Assembly (NCBI GenBank): GCA_002163085.1
Contig: MAAJ01000001.1
Span: 1-64,000 of the forward strand
Direction: 5' to 3'
Source: Methylophaga sp. 42_25_T18
Lineage (GTDB): Bacteria; Pseudomonadota; Gammaproteobacteria; Nitrosococcales; Methylophagaceae
Length of the DNA stretch: 64,000 nucleotides
Part shown: piece after piece, positions 1-8,010 of the stretch
Position numbering within the stretch: position 1 is the stretch's first letter
How the letters are laid out: each line of letters begins with the position of its first letter
Program-made: the position numbers and the translations under genes
Notes under the pieces: model-generated
The model's database searches: none
Told to the model about the DNA's origin: nothing
Seen by the model: the letters and a program-made list of their open reading frames with translations, nothing else

Positions 1-138
1 AGACTTTACTTCGCCGCCTTGTGCTTCAGCCATTACTTTTGTAATCGCTGCTGTCAACGTCGTCTTACCATGATCAACGTGACCAATCGTACCCACGTTG
101 ACATGGGGTTTCGTTCTTTCAAATTTCTCTTTAGACAT
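1..138 (-). CDS. tuf: Elongation factor Tu, N-terminal 46 codons (runs off the window)
   Basis: Reading the minus strand from the ATG at 138 gives the EF-Tu N-terminus beginning [20 protein letters not shown], followed by the P-loop GHVDHGKTT of the GTPase domain. EF-Tu brings aminoacyl-tRNA to the ribosome as a GTP complex. The gene lies just downstream of three tRNA genes on the same strand, the arrangement of the E. coli tRNA-tufB operon, so it is the tufB-type copy by context. Only the start is present; the remainder lies before base 1. Confidence 0.97.
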   Translation of the reverse strand, partial: MSKEKFERTKPHVNVGTIGHVDHGKTTLTAAITKVMAEAQGGEVKS

Positions 139-216
139 GACTAATCTCCCCGTCAATATTATCTAGCTATAACAAAAACAAAAAAGACAAGTAATTCCCT
201 GTCTAATCAAAAACTG

Positions 217-292
217 TGGAGCCCACAATCAGAATCGAACTGATGACCTCATCCTTACCATGGATGCGCTCTACCGACTGAGCTATGCGGGC
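217..292 (-). tRNA. tRNA-Thr (anticodon GGT)
   Basis: The reverse complement folds as a 76-nt cloverleaf with a GCCCGCA/TGTGGGC acceptor stem, a TTCGATT T-loop and an encoded CCA end. The anticodon stem CATCC/GGATG encloses loop ATGGTAA, giving anticodon GGT. It is the last tRNA before tuf, which starts 78 nt downstream on the minus strand. Confidence 0.95.
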
Positions 293-308
293 CTAATTCC
301 AAACATTA

Positions 309-382
309 TGGAGCGGGTGATGGGAATCGAACCCACGTGATCAGCTTGGAAGGCTGGAGTTCTACCATTGAACTACACCCGC
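309..382 (-). tRNA. tRNA-Gly (anticodon TCC)
   Basis: The 74-nt reverse complement has acceptor arm GCGGGTG/CACCCGC, T-loop TTCGATT and an encoded CCA. The anticodon loop CTTCCAA gives anticodon TCC. The fifth pair of the anticodon stem is a C-A mismatch, leaving four good pairs (CAGC/GCTG). It sits between tRNA-Tyr and tRNA-Thr in one transcription unit. Confidence 0.95.
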
Positions 383-399
383 GTAACTCTTCAATATTA

Positions 400-484
400 T
401 GGTGGAGGGGGGAGGATTCGAACCTCCGAAGGCTGAGCCGTCAGATTTACAGTCTGATCCCTTTGGCCACTCGGGAACCCCTCC
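400..484 (-). tRNA. tRNA-Tyr (anticodon GTA)
   Basis: The 85-nt reverse complement has the long variable arm of a class II tRNA, acceptor GGAGGGG/CCCCTCC and an encoded CCA. The anticodon stem CAGAC with loop TGTAAAT gives anticodon GTA. It is the first gene of the tRNA-tuf unit. Confidence 0.95.
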
Positions 485-498
485 ACTAAAAAGACGGC

Positions 499-527
499 AT
501 TTTCCGTAAAAGCCCACTCAATGTCAA
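499..527 (-). promoter_or_regulatory. Sigma-70 promoter of the tRNA-tuf operon
   Basis: On the minus strand a perfect -35 TTGACA (522-527) is followed after 17 nt by GAAAAT (499-504), which matches four of six bases of TATAAT. The stretch after the -10 starts GCCG, a GC-rich discriminator typical of stable-RNA promoters. It lies 15 nt upstream of tRNA-Tyr. The promoter is read from consensus only. Confidence 0.6.
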
Positions 528-619
528 CAACAAAGTTAATTAAAATTTATAATTACTTTGTCAGCTCTAAAGATATGGGTTTGCTACCGATAATGACTGC
601 GCCTAGAAACAACCCATAG

Positions 620-678
620 TATACTACTTGCGCTTATTCCCCAAACGACTTGCACGTACACGTTTCTAGTTGTTTGGG
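620..678 (+). promoter_or_regulatory. hslV leader: possible -10 and a long stem-loop
   Basis: A TATACT hexamer at 620-625 could be a -10 box, but no convincing -35 lies 16-18 nt upstream. Bases 640-650 (CCCAAACGACT) pair with 668-678 (AGTTGTTTGGG) over 11 bp with one G-U, with a 17-nt loop. The hairpin would sit near the 5' end of the hslVU message, about 40 nt before the start codon. The E. coli hslVU leader also carries an inverted repeat reported to stabilise the mRNA; a similar role here is inference. I found no full sigma-32 promoter. Confidence 0.5.
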
Positions 679-716
679 TGTCAATTTCAGTATTAATTAT
701 AGTTCAGGAGTTTTAT

Positions 717-1262
717 ATGGAGCAGTACCGCGGTACTACTATCCTGTCATATCGTCGTGATGGCCAAGTGGTTATTGGTGGCGATGGTCAAGTCAGCCTC
801 GGCAACACCGTAATGAAAGGTAATGCCCGCAAGGTTAGACGTTTGTACCATGACCAAGTCATTGCCGGATTTGCCGGCGGCACCGCCGATGCGTTTACCT
901 TATTCGAACGCTTCGAAGCTAAACTAGAAAAGCATCAAGGCAACTTAACGCGTAGTGCTCTTGAGCTAGCAAAAGATTGGCGTACCGACCGTATGATGCG
1001 CCGCCTTGAAGCTTTATTAGCCGTTGCTGATAAACATTCCTCTTTAATTATCACTGGTAATGGTGACGTAATCGAACCGGAACATGGTTTGATGGCGATT
1101 GGTTCTGGCGGCCCTTACGCACAATCAGCGGCAACCGCATTAATGCAAAATACCGACTTAAGTGCCCGCGACATTGTCGAAAAAAGTCTTAATATCGCCG
1201 CCGACATTTGTATTTATACTAACCATAACCTTACTATCGAAACATTAGACAGCGAGTCATAA
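717..1262 (+). CDS. hslV: ATP-dependent protease subunit HslV (ClpQ)
   Basis: HslV is the threonine peptidase of the HslUV proteasome-like complex, which degrades misfolded proteins in the cytoplasm. The 181-aa product starts MEQYRG followed by TTILSYRR, so the catalytic threonine is exposed after removal of a six-residue leader, as in many gammaproteobacteria. Family stretches [20 protein letters not shown] and [17 protein letters not shown] are present. I chose the ATG at 717 because CAGGAG lies 6 nt upstream; an earlier GTG at 678 would add 13 residues unlike the family. hslU follows after 9 nt. Confidence 0.97.
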   Translation: MEQYRGTTILSYRRDGQVVIGGDGQVSLGNTVMKGNARKVRRLYHDQVIAGFAGGTADAFTLFERFEAKLEKHQGNLTRSALELAKDWRTDRMMRRLEALLAVADKHSSLIITGNGDVIEPEHGLMAIGSGGPYAQSAATALMQNTDLSARDIVEKSLNIAADICIYTNHNLTIETLDSES

Positions 1263-1271
1263 TAAATCACT

Positions 1272-2594
1272 ATGCAAGTATTAACGCCCAAACAAATTGT
1301 TCAAGAGTTGGATAAACACATTATTGGCCAACAAGCCGCCAAAAAAGCGGTGGCCATTGCCTTACGTAATCGCTGGCGTCGAAAACAACTCTCGGCTGAA
1401 TTTCAGCATGAAATCACACCCAAAAATATCCTAATGATTGGCCCAACAGGTGTTGGTAAAACTGAGATTGCGCGTCGCCTTGCCACCTTGGCGAATGCAC
1501 CGTTTATTAAAATTGAAGCGACTAAATTCACCGAAGTGGGCTATGTCGGTCGTGATGTTGAATCTATTATTCGTGATTTAGCCGAAACGGCAATGAAGAT
1601 GTTGCGTGAACAAGCCATCGATTCGGTCAAGACACGGGCTGAAGATGCAGCAGAAGAACGCGTGCTTGATGCATTATTACGGCCGGCTCGTGATCAAGAA
1701 TCAGAAGAAGAATCAACCACACGCCAGCGTTTTCGCAAGATGTTACGTGAAAGCAAATTGGATGACCGTGAAATTGAGTTGGAATTAACTGCACCCAGTG
1801 TCGGTGTAGAAATCATGTCGCCTCCTGGCATGGAAGAAATGACCAATCAGTTACAAGACATGTTTCAAAACATGGGTTCATCACGCAAATCAACTCGTAA
1901 ACTGACCGTTGCTAAGGCTATGCGCACACTTGTTGAAGAAGAAGCTGACAAGCTAATTAATGTCGAGGATCTTAAAGCACAGGTAATCGAAGAAGTTGAA
2001 CAAAACGGCATCGTCTTTTTGGATGAGATTGATAAAATCACCCACCGAAGTGAAGGTGGCAGTGGCGGCGCTGATGTATCTCGTGCCGGTGTACAACGTG
2101 ACCTTTTACCGCTAGTCGAAGGTAGTACCGTATCAACTAAATACGGCATGATTAAGACTGATCATATTTTGTTTATTGCTTCTGGTGCGTTCCACTTAAG
2201 CAAACCCGCTGATTTGATCCCTGAACTCCAAGGTCGACTCCCTATCCGTGTAGAACTTGATGCCTTAGGTGCGGAAGAGTTTGTTCGCATTCTGACGGAA
2301 CCTGATGCGTCGTTGACTGAGCAATACATTGCCTTATTAGCAACAGAAAACACTCAGATTAGTTTCACTGATGATGGGCTGCAACGCATTGCTGAATTAG
2401 CATGGCAAGTTAACGAGCAAACCGAAAACATTGGTGCTCGTCGTTTACATACGCTATTAGAAAAACTGTTAGAGGATGTGTCTTTTGAAGCCAGTCGCGA
2501 AGCCGCCAATGAAGTGACTATTGATGCGGCTTATGTAGATAAGCAATTGGCAATGCTCGTTGAAGACGAAGACTTGTCTCGTTATATTCTGTAG
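1272..2594 (+). CDS. hslU: HslU ATPase / unfoldase (ClpY)
   Basis: HslU is the AAA+ unfoldase ring that recognises substrates, unfolds them with ATP and feeds them to HslV. The 440-aa length is usual. The Walker A motif GPTGVGKT is at residues 57-64, followed by the pore loop GYVGRD; Walker B is GIVFLDEID, and the sensor-2 arginines lie in [17 protein letters not shown]. The protein ends RYIL, the conserved C-terminus that inserts between HslV subunits. The acidic stretch around residues 130-220 is the I domain. It is co-transcribed with hslV (9-nt gap). Confidence 0.97.
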   Translation: MQVLTPKQIVQELDKHIIGQQAAKKAVAIALRNRWRRKQLSAEFQHEITPKNILMIGPTGVGKTEIARRLATLANAPFIKIEATKFTEVGYVGRDVESIIRDLAETAMKMLREQAIDSVKTRAEDAAEERVLDALLRPARDQESEEESTTRQRFRKMLRESKLDDREIELELTAPSVGVEIMSPPGMEEMTNQLQDMFQNMGSSRKSTRKLTVAKAMRTLVEEEADKLINVEDLKAQVIEEVEQNGIVFLDEIDKITHRSEGGSGGADVSRAGVQRDLLPLVEGSTVSTKYGMIKTDHILFIASGAFHLSKPADLIPELQGRLPIRVELDALGAEEFVRILTEPDASLTEQYIALLATENTQISFTDDGLQRIAELAWQVNEQTENIGARRLHTLLEKLLEDVSFEASREAANEVTIDAAYVDKQLAMLVEDEDLSRYIL

Positions 2595-2605
2595 GAAAAA
2601 ATCTA

Positions 2606-2962
2606 ATGGCTAACTCAACAATTCCCAGTGGCATCACCTTGCATAAAAAATCCAGATCATTGGAACTGAACTATGGTGATGATAACTACTTCCTGTCTGC
2701 AGAATATCTGCGGGTATACTCGCCATCGGCCGAAGTCCAGGGTCATGGACCAGGACAAGAAGTCTTGCAAACGCATAAAGAAAATGTCGGCATCAATCAA
2801 ATTGAACCCGTGGGTCACTATGCCATCAAAATTTATTTTGATGACGGCCATGACACTGGCCTATTTACGTGGGATCACCTATATCAATTAGCCACTAAAC
2901 AAGAATCACATTGGCAATCTTATCTCAACAAGCTAGAACAAGCCGGCTACCAGCGGAAATAA
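2606..2962 (+). CDS. DUF971 family protein
   Basis: This 118-aa protein is a stand-alone DUF971 domain, the fold also found at the N-terminus of gamma-butyrobetaine hydroxylases. Visible family features are the start [20 protein letters not shown] and, near the C-terminus, [15 protein letters not shown]. The function of the stand-alone form is not established; some relatives are linked to iron-sulphur proteins. It lies 11 nt after hslU and 16 nt before ubiE, so it is probably translated from the same message. No signal peptide or membrane segment is visible. The family is clear, the role unknown. Confidence 0.85.
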   Translation: MANSTIPSGITLHKKSRSLELNYGDDNYFLSAEYLRVYSPSAEVQGHGPGQEVLQTHKENVGINQIEPVGHYAIKIYFDDGHDTGLFTWDHLYQLATKQESHWQSYLNKLEQAGYQRK

Positions 2963-2978
2963 CTTTAAGGTAAAACTC

Positions 2979-3725
2979 GTGGATCAGAAAAACACCACTC
3001 ATTTTGGTTACAAAGAAGTCCCGGTCGAAGACAAAGTAAAACATGTCGCCGGGGTATTTCATGCTGTAGCCGGTAAATACGATCTAATGAACGACCTGAT
3101 GTCGATGGGCATACACCGTTTATGGAAACGTTTTACATTACATACGAGTGGTGTACGTCGTGGAGCCAAAGTGCTCGATATCGCCGGCGGCACGGGTGAT
3201 CTGGCATTAAAGTTTTCCAAGATGGTCGGCAGTACTGGGCACGTTATCTTGGCTGATATCAATGCCAGCATGCTGAATGTAGGTCGTGACCGACTCACTG
3301 ACGAAGGTGTAACCGGCAATATCAATTATGTGCAAGCCAATGCCGAATGCCTGCCCTTCCCCGATAATAGTTTTGACTGCATTACCATTGCCTTTGGTTT
3401 ACGTAATGTCACTGATAAAGATGCAGCCCTACGCTCTATGCACCGTATATTAAAACCCGGCGGTCAACTATTAGTATTGGAGTTTTCGCAGCCTGCAGAT
3501 TGGCTAGCCCCCATTTACGATACGTATTCATTTAAGCTTTTGCCAAAAATCGGCAAACTCTTTTCTGGTGATGAAGAAAGTTATCGCTATTTGGCTGAAT
3601 CTATTCGTATGCACCCCGACCAAGAAAGTTTAAAGGCCATGATGACCGAAGCAGGCTTTGAACGTTGTGACTATAACAATATGTCTGCGGGTATTGTTGC
3701 TTTGCACAGCGGTTATAAATTCTAA
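2979..3725 (+). CDS. ubiE: Ubiquinone/menaquinone C-methyltransferase UbiE
   Basis: UbiE is the SAM-dependent C-methyltransferase of ubiquinone (and menaquinone) synthesis. The 248-aa product shows the family start [20 protein letters not shown], the SAM-binding [12 protein letters not shown], and [20 protein letters not shown]. It starts with GTG at 2979, supported by TTAAGG about 8 nt upstream and by alignment of the N-terminus with the family. It heads a ubiE-ubiJ-ubiB run with gaps of 6 nt or less, the classical order in gammaproteobacteria. Confidence 0.96.
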   Translation: MDQKNTTHFGYKEVPVEDKVKHVAGVFHAVAGKYDLMNDLMSMGIHRLWKRFTLHTSGVRRGAKVLDIAGGTGDLALKFSKMVGSTGHVILADINASMLNVGRDRLTDEGVTGNINYVQANAECLPFPDNSFDCITIAFGLRNVTDKDAALRSMHRILKPGGQLLVLEFSQPADWLAPIYDTYSFKLLPKIGKLFSGDEESYRYLAESIRMHPDQESLKAMMTEAGFERCDYNNMSAGIVALHSGYKF

Positions 3726-3731
3726 AATCAT

Positions 3732-4334
3732 ATGGCACCAATATTAAACTCGGTATTAAAGCCAGCTGAACTGGCACTCAATGCAGCCTTAGGCCAAGAT
3801 CCTGAAAGCCAAGCCAAACTGGATCAGTTTGAACAGCGCAGCATAGCTATTGAGATAAAAGACATCGGCCAGACAATTATTGTCACGGTTGAAAACCAAC
3901 AACTACGATTGAGAATAAATGTCGACATTGCAACCGACCTCAAAATCACCGCCAATGCGGTAGCGCTGATAAAACTAGGTCAACATCCTGACAACTTATT
4001 TTCCAGCGAGATTGACATTCACGGTGATGTGCAATTTGCTAAACAATTACGTGATCTATTAGACGGCTTTGACTTTGATTGGGAAGCATTACTTGCTGAG
4101 TTCACCGGCGATACCTTGGCCTATCCGATTGCTCATGGCATTCGTCAAGCAGCAAGCTGGGCAAAATTTACCCACCAATCTTTGCAGCAAACTCTGGCAG
4201 AATACCTACGTGAAGAAGCTCGCATCTTGCCAGATAAGTCTCAAATTAATGACTATTTAACGGATATCGATAAATTACGTGCCGACTATGATCGACTGGA
4301 AGCGCGCATTAATCGATTACAAGGGAAACAATAA
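3732..4334 (+). CDS. ubiJ: Ubiquinone biosynthesis accessory factor UbiJ (SCP2 domain)
   Basis: UbiJ is a lipid-binding SCP2-type protein that holds ubiquinone intermediates in the soluble Ubi complex. The 200-aa product has an N-terminal SCP2 region (about residues 12-110, including GQTIIVTVENQQLRLRINVD) and a C-terminal helical region ending in a predicted coiled coil (DIDKLRADYDRLEARINRLQ), the usual UbiJ layout. It lies between ubiE and ubiB, and its stop overlaps the ubiB ATG by one base. Sequence conservation is modest in this family, so the call leans partly on context. Confidence 0.9.
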   Translation: MAPILNSVLKPAELALNAALGQDPESQAKLDQFEQRSIAIEIKDIGQTIIVTVENQQLRLRINVDIATDLKITANAVALIKLGQHPDNLFSSEIDIHGDVQFAKQLRDLLDGFDFDWEALLAEFTGDTLAYPIAHGIRQAASWAKFTHQSLQQTLAEYLREEARILPDKSQINDYLTDIDKLRADYDRLEARINRLQGKQ

Positions 4335-6001
4335 TGAAGGTCAAACAACTGTTTCGGCTTATTCAAATCAATCATGTATTAGCCAAACACCGTCTTGATG
4401 ACATTATTCAAGCGACCCATCTATTACGTCCGTTACGTTTCCTGAGTTATTTATCCCCCTATCGCTGGCACAATAAGTCCGATATTCCTCGTGGCGAACG
4501 TTTACGTTTAGCCTTGCAAGATCTCGGACCTATCTTTGTTAAGTTTGGCCAAATCCTATCCACACGACGTGATTTATTACCCGAAGATATCGCCGACTCA
4601 CTGGCCAAATTACAAGACCAAGTGGCGCCTTTTTCCAATGAACAAGCGCGATTACTCATTCAGCAAACCTATGGCGAACAGTCCTTAGATGACTTATTCA
4701 GCCATATTGATGAAGAGCCACTCGCGTCGGCATCGATTGCTCAAGTACATGCCGCTCAATTGATCGATGGTTCTGACGTTATACTCAAAATTGTTCGTCC
4801 CAATATCAGACCCGCTATCCAGCGTGATGTCGATTTATTACATACCTTGGCGGCATTGGCAGAACGTTATTGGTCCGAAGGCAAACGGCTTCGTCCACGA
4901 GAAATTGTTCGCGAGCTGGAAAAAAACCTGTTTGATGAGTTAGACATGATGCGTGAAGCGGCATCCGCCTCACAGCTTCGGCGTAACTTCGAAGATGGCC
5001 AGCTTTTATATATTCCAGAAGTACATTGGCCATTAACCAAAAACAAGTTACTGGTTCAAGAACGCATTTATGGCATTCCAATTGGCGATATAGCCGCATT
5101 AAAAGAACACAATGTTAATTTGGAACGTCTAGCCGAAGTGGGCGTAGAGATTTTCTTTACCCAAGTATTCAAACACAGTTTTTTCCATGCCGATATGCAC
5201 CCGGGCAATATCATGGTGGATGCCACCGATCCCGAGCAACCACGCTACATTGCTGTCGACTTTGGCATCATGGGCACCTTAGCACCGGACGATCAGCGTT
5301 ATCTAGCTGAAAACTTCCTCGCCTTCTTTAATCATGATTACCGACGTGTGGCCGAATTACATATTCAATCAGGCTGGGTACCGGCTGATACCCGCATTGA
5401 TGAATTTGAGGCGGCGATCCGTAGCGTGTGTGAACCTATCTTTGCCAAACCCTTAAAAGAAATATCTTTCGGCCAACTATTATTGCGTTTATTCCAAACA
5501 GCACGCCGTTTTAATATGGAAGTGCAACCGCAATTAATCTTACTGCAAAAAACCTTACTCAATGTTGAAGGCCTCGGTCGTCAGTTGTATCCCGAACTCG
5601 ATTTGTGGAAAACAGCCAAACCTATTCTAGAGCAGTGGATGCATGAAAAAATGGGCTGGCAAGCGGCGTTAGAAACGATCAAACAAGAAATTCCGACTTG
5701 GGCAGAAACACTACCCACCCTGCCTCGCATGATTCATGAAATCGGCCAACAAGTTCAATCTGGCAAGGTGAAAATGCAATTGTCATCACCAGACTTAAAA
5801 CAACTCAAACAAGAAATACGTGAAGCCAGTTATCGTAGTGCTGGTGCAATCAGCGGTGCTGCCTTTATTATTGGTGCTGCAGTCATCAAGGGGCTTGATG
5901 GTTACGCTCCCTCCATGCTCGCAGGCATTCCGGTCTTGAGCTGGGTGTTTGGTCTTTGGGGCGGAATCCTGCTCTATCTCAGTCTTTCAGATAAGAAGTA
6001 A
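4334..6001 (+). CDS. ubiB: UbiB, ABC1-family atypical kinase/ATPase for ubiquinone synthesis
   Basis: UbiB is a membrane-associated kinase-like ATPase needed for ubiquinone biosynthesis. The 555-aa product carries the family KxGQ motif (FVKFGQILSTRRDLLPEDIA), the alanine-rich nucleotide loop ASASIAQVHAA, and the kinase-like HADMHPGNIMV and AVDFGIMG segments. Two hydrophobic helices close the protein (about residues 505-550). It is the third gene of the ubiE-ubiJ-ubiB unit and is followed after 5 nt by a DjlA-like gene. Confidence 0.96.
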   Translation: MKVKQLFRLIQINHVLAKHRLDDIIQATHLLRPLRFLSYLSPYRWHNKSDIPRGERLRLALQDLGPIFVKFGQILSTRRDLLPEDIADSLAKLQDQVAPFSNEQARLLIQQTYGEQSLDDLFSHIDEEPLASASIAQVHAAQLIDGSDVILKIVRPNIRPAIQRDVDLLHTLAALAERYWSEGKRLRPREIVRELEKNLFDELDMMREAASASQLRRNFEDGQLLYIPEVHWPLTKNKLLVQERIYGIPIGDIAALKEHNVNLERLAEVGVEIFFTQVFKHSFFHADMHPGNIMVDATDPEQPRYIAVDFGIMGTLAPDDQRYLAENFLAFFNHDYRRVAELHIQSGWVPADTRIDEFEAAIRSVCEPIFAKPLKEISFGQLLLRLFQTARRFNMEVQPQLILLQKTLLNVEGLGRQLYPELDLWKTAKPILEQWMHEKMGWQAALETIKQEIPTWAETLPTLPRMIHEIGQQVQSGKVKMQLSSPDLKQLKQEIREASYRSAGAISGAAFIIGAAVIKGLDGYAPSMLAGIPVLSWVFGLWGGILLYLSLSDKK

Positions 6002-6006
6002 ATCAT

Positions 6007-6783
6007 ATGTTTAAGTATATCGGCCTATTCCTAGGCTATTACGTATTAGGTTTTTTTGGTGCTTTTTTAGGTTATATGATCGGTAGCAGTATTGATCGTG
6101 CCCAAGCCTATGGCATAGGTGGTATTAACCCGCTCAGCTCTGGCCAACGCCAAAAAGTCTTCCTCGATACAGTGTTTGTGTTAATGGGAAAATTAGCCAA
6201 AGCCGATGGTCATATTTCTAAAGATGAAATCGATCATGTCGAAGTCTTCATCAAAAAAATAGGCATGACAGTCGAACATCGCCAAGAAGCAATTAACCAG
6301 TTTAAACGCGGTAGCGAAGCTGACTTTGATATGACCGATACACTTGATCAGTTTATGACGAGTTGTGGTCATACTCTGAATTTGAAACAAGTCTTATTGA
6401 TGTACCTAACCGTCATGGCCTTAGCTGATGGCAACGTCGATGACTCAGAGCGGACTGTTTTAGAAAAAATCGGCTTACATCTAGGTTATAGCCGATCAGA
6501 ATTTAAACGCATTCTAGATATGGTATTGAACCAAGCTCATTTTTCTCAGGGCCAAACTGATCCCAAAACAGCATTAGCAGATGCCTACAAGGCGCTAGGT
6601 GTCCCAGCGGATAATACAGACCAACAAGTTAAACGCGCTTATCGCAAACTGATGAGCCAACATCATCCTGACAAACTAATCGGCCAAGGTGTGCCGGAAG
6701 ATATGATCAAAGTCGCCACAGCACAAGCACAAGAAATTCAGCTCGCTTATGATTTAATAAAGAAACATCGCAACAAAAGTTAG
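6007..6783 (+). CDS. djlA: DjlA-like membrane-anchored DnaJ co-chaperone
   Basis: DjlA is an inner-membrane DnaJ-type co-chaperone that stimulates DnaK ATPase activity. The 258-aa product starts with one glycine-rich membrane segment (about residues 3-28), as in E. coli DjlA. A TerB-like helical domain follows (about 50-175, LMGKLAKADGHISKDEID and LTVMALADGNVDDSERTVLE). The C-terminal J domain contains the diagnostic HPD in LMSQHHPDKLIGQGVPEDMI. It lies 5 nt after ubiB and likely shares its transcript. The next gene starts 206 nt downstream. Confidence 0.93.
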   Translation: MFKYIGLFLGYYVLGFFGAFLGYMIGSSIDRAQAYGIGGINPLSSGQRQKVFLDTVFVLMGKLAKADGHISKDEIDHVEVFIKKIGMTVEHRQEAINQFKRGSEADFDMTDTLDQFMTSCGHTLNLKQVLLMYLTVMALADGNVDDSERTVLEKIGLHLGYSRSEFKRILDMVLNQAHFSQGQTDPKTALADAYKALGVPADNTDQQVKRAYRKLMSQHHPDKLIGQGVPEDMIKVATAQAQEIQLAYDLIKKHRNKS

Positions 6784-6848
6784 CGCTTGTCAAAGATAAT
6801 TCATCAGAAATTTGATGGTTGTCTTCACCTAGTACCAAGGCACTATAG

Positions 6849-6956
6849 GCACGAAAAAAAACGTGTGCTACTATCGCTTTCGGAAACACTTCAAACCAAG
6901 CCAAACTAGGTGTGAACCAAGGACGGAAAGTTACAGATCTTAATAACAATTAAGAT
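6849..6956 (+). other. Hairpin-rich leader upstream of a PEP-CTERM gene
   Basis: The 206-nt gap between djlA and the next gene holds three hairpins. The first pairs GCACG (6849-6853) with CGTGT (6862-6866) around an eight-A loop. The second pairs TTCAAACC (6890-6897) with GGTGTGAA (6909-6916), with one A-G mismatch. The third pairs ATCTTAA (6937-6943) with TTAAGAT (6950-6956). Together they look like a structured 5' leader. CAAACC (6892-6897) and GGACGGAAAG (6921-6930) recall parts of the c-di-GMP-I riboswitch core, but spacing and key bases differ, so I do not call one. Confidence 0.3.
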
Positions 6957-6989
6957 GGCTGTGCTGCATTAAACTTAAGGAATAGAGTA

Positions 6990-7718
6990 ATGAAAAAAAG
7001 TTTCATTTTGGGCTTACTGGTTTTAGTTGGCTTTTCTAATGCTGTAATCGCAGCACCCTCTTCATTAACAATATCAGGTGATTGGGATACTGTTACCGGT
7101 GATCTTGGCAGTTCATTTGGCGCAACGTGGACTTATAACACAGACTTATCAACAGTCCCACAATTAGGTTCTACCTTTACGTTACCAAGTGGCGGCACAG
7201 TAGCTACCTTTCAGTTTGAGGAGCCTAGCTATACACTAACAGGAACTAATGATCTCAGTGGCTTCGCGGGGTTTAGTTGGGCTGCGAACATTTTTGATAA
7301 CACTATAGCTTCGATTGATGGTGCTGATCCAGGCGTAATAAATGCAATGTTATCCCATGGTTTAGATACTACTGTGGCAGGAGATGTTCTTTTCATGTCA
7401 AATAGATTAGAACTGCATATCTCAACGGACCCCGTAGAAATTTTCGATTTTCTAACCGTGATAATTTTCGATGAAGGCACATTGTCAAGCTCTTTGTTAA
7501 CCCTCCCACCTGCTGAGACATTGCTTGAACATACACTTCTTAGCTACGTTTCCTTATCACATGGTTTTGATGACGGAAGCGGTTTTCAAGAAACTGGATT
7601 TGCCAGCTATGCCCAAGCGCCATCTGCTGTTCCTATTCCAGCAGCAGCCTTTATGTTTGCACCTGCATTATTAGGTTTCTTAGGATTACGTCGTAAAGCT
7701 AAAAACTCAGCAGCTTAA
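6990..7718 (+). CDS. PEP-CTERM-type exported protein
   Basis: The 242-aa product has an N-terminal signal peptide (KKSFILGLLVLVGFSNAVIA, likely cut near residue 22). A Ser/Thr/Gly-rich body of about 190 residues matches no family I recognise. The C-terminus reads VPIPAAAFMFAPALLGFLGL followed by RRKAK: the VPxPAA sorting motif, a hydrophobic helix and a basic tail of PEP-CTERM proteins. Such proteins are processed by an exosortase and exported to the surface or biofilm matrix; no exosortase lies in this window. ATG 6990 has AAGGA about 8 nt upstream. The last 93 coding bases are nearly identical to those of the gene ending at 9849. Confidence 0.8.
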   Translation: MKKSFILGLLVLVGFSNAVIAAPSSLTISGDWDTVTGDLGSSFGATWTYNTDLSTVPQLGSTFTLPSGGTVATFQFEEPSYTLTGTNDLSGFAGFSWAANIFDNTIASIDGADPGVINAMLSHGLDTTVAGDVLFMSNRLELHISTDPVEIFDFLTVIIFDEGTLSSSLLTLPPAETLLEHTLLSYVSLSHGFDDGSGFQETGFASYAQAPSAVPIPAAAFMFAPALLGFLGLRRKAKNSAA

Positions 7719-7767
7719 GGCAGCTCATTTCCTAACAAAAAAAGCCGTAGTGATCTCACTACGGCTT
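7626..7767 (+). repeat. Inverted repeat copy A: PEP-CTERM tail plus terminator
   Basis: The last 31 codons of the exported protein (7626-7718) and the terminator hairpin 23 nt after the stop match the reverse complement of 9799-9941. I counted 10 differences in the 93 coding bases, about 89 percent identity, mostly at third positions. The rest of the two genes looks unrelated, so the shared module is the sorting tag with its terminator. Confidence 0.75.
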
Positions 7768-7774
7768 TTTTTAT
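7737..7774. terminator. Bidirectional intrinsic terminator
   Basis: AAGCCGTAGTGA (7742-7753) pairs with TCACTACGGCTT (7756-7767). A T run follows on both strands (seven Ts on plus, seven or more on minus). It ends the plus-strand PEP-CTERM gene (stop 7718) and the minus-strand nrtS gene (stop 7786). Confidence 0.9.
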
Positions 7775-7785
7775 CTTATTGAATT

Positions 7786-8010
7786 TTATTTATTGCTCCA
7801 TGCAGATATACTTGAAACCAAATAGGGCACGCAATAAGTAAGCATTAATTTTGTGTAATGCACAGGTAGGTTTCCAGTAACTGCATCCCATTGATTGATC
7901 AAGTTCAATGCACTTCCAACAATCAATGCAACAGCAAACCACTTCCAATGTAGGAAGTGGCTCCACAGTTTATGCTTATTAAATGGCTGTGGTAGGTCCG
8001 AAGCTTTCAT
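7786..8010 (-). CDS. nrtS: NrtS-like nitrate/nitrite transporter (small membrane protein)
   Basis: This 74-aa protein has two hydrophobic segments (FAVALIVGSALNLINQWDAV and LMLTYCVPYLVSSISAW) and matches the small NrtS family, whose hallmark is a VGxxLNLINQ-D stretch followed by LTYxVPYxVS. NrtS proteins move nitrate or nitrite across the inner membrane. I start it at the ATG at 8010, with GAAGAAG about 8 nt upstream, rather than a TTG at 8031. This start overlaps the end of hmp by 32 nt, implying translational coupling. Hmp turns NO into nitrate, so a nitrate mover in the same unit is sensible; that link is inference. Confidence 0.75.
   Translation of the reverse strand: MKASDLPQPFNKHKLWSHFLHWKWFAVALIVGSALNLINQWDAVTGNLPVHYTKLMLTYCVPYLVSSISAWSNK

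Noticed and set aside
678-716. GTG at 678 as the hslV start
   Set aside because: It adds 13 residues unlike HslV, would place the catalytic threonine too far inside, and lies at the foot of a stem-loop; the ATG at 717 has a good ribosome site.
6915-6930. Sixteen-base exact match (AACCAAGGACGGAAAG) to the ECF sigma gene at 11723-11738
   Set aside because: A 16-base match is near chance level in 64 kb on both strands. The later copy is ordinary coding sequence for the FRPWF stretch of region 2.
6707-6949. Minus-strand frame of 80 codons spanning the djlA end and leader
   Set aside because: It overlaps the J domain of djlA antisense, has no ribosome site and resembles nothing; treated as a shadow.
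6841-6989. Formal call of a GEMM-I c-di-GMP riboswitch
   Set aside because: Spacing between the CAAACC-like and GACGCAAAG-like parts and at least one core base differ; kept only as a finding to test.
6784-6989. Sigma-54 promoter before the first PEP-CTERM gene
   Set aside because: TGGCTGTGCTGCA has the GG and GC pairs but only 7 nt between them instead of 10.
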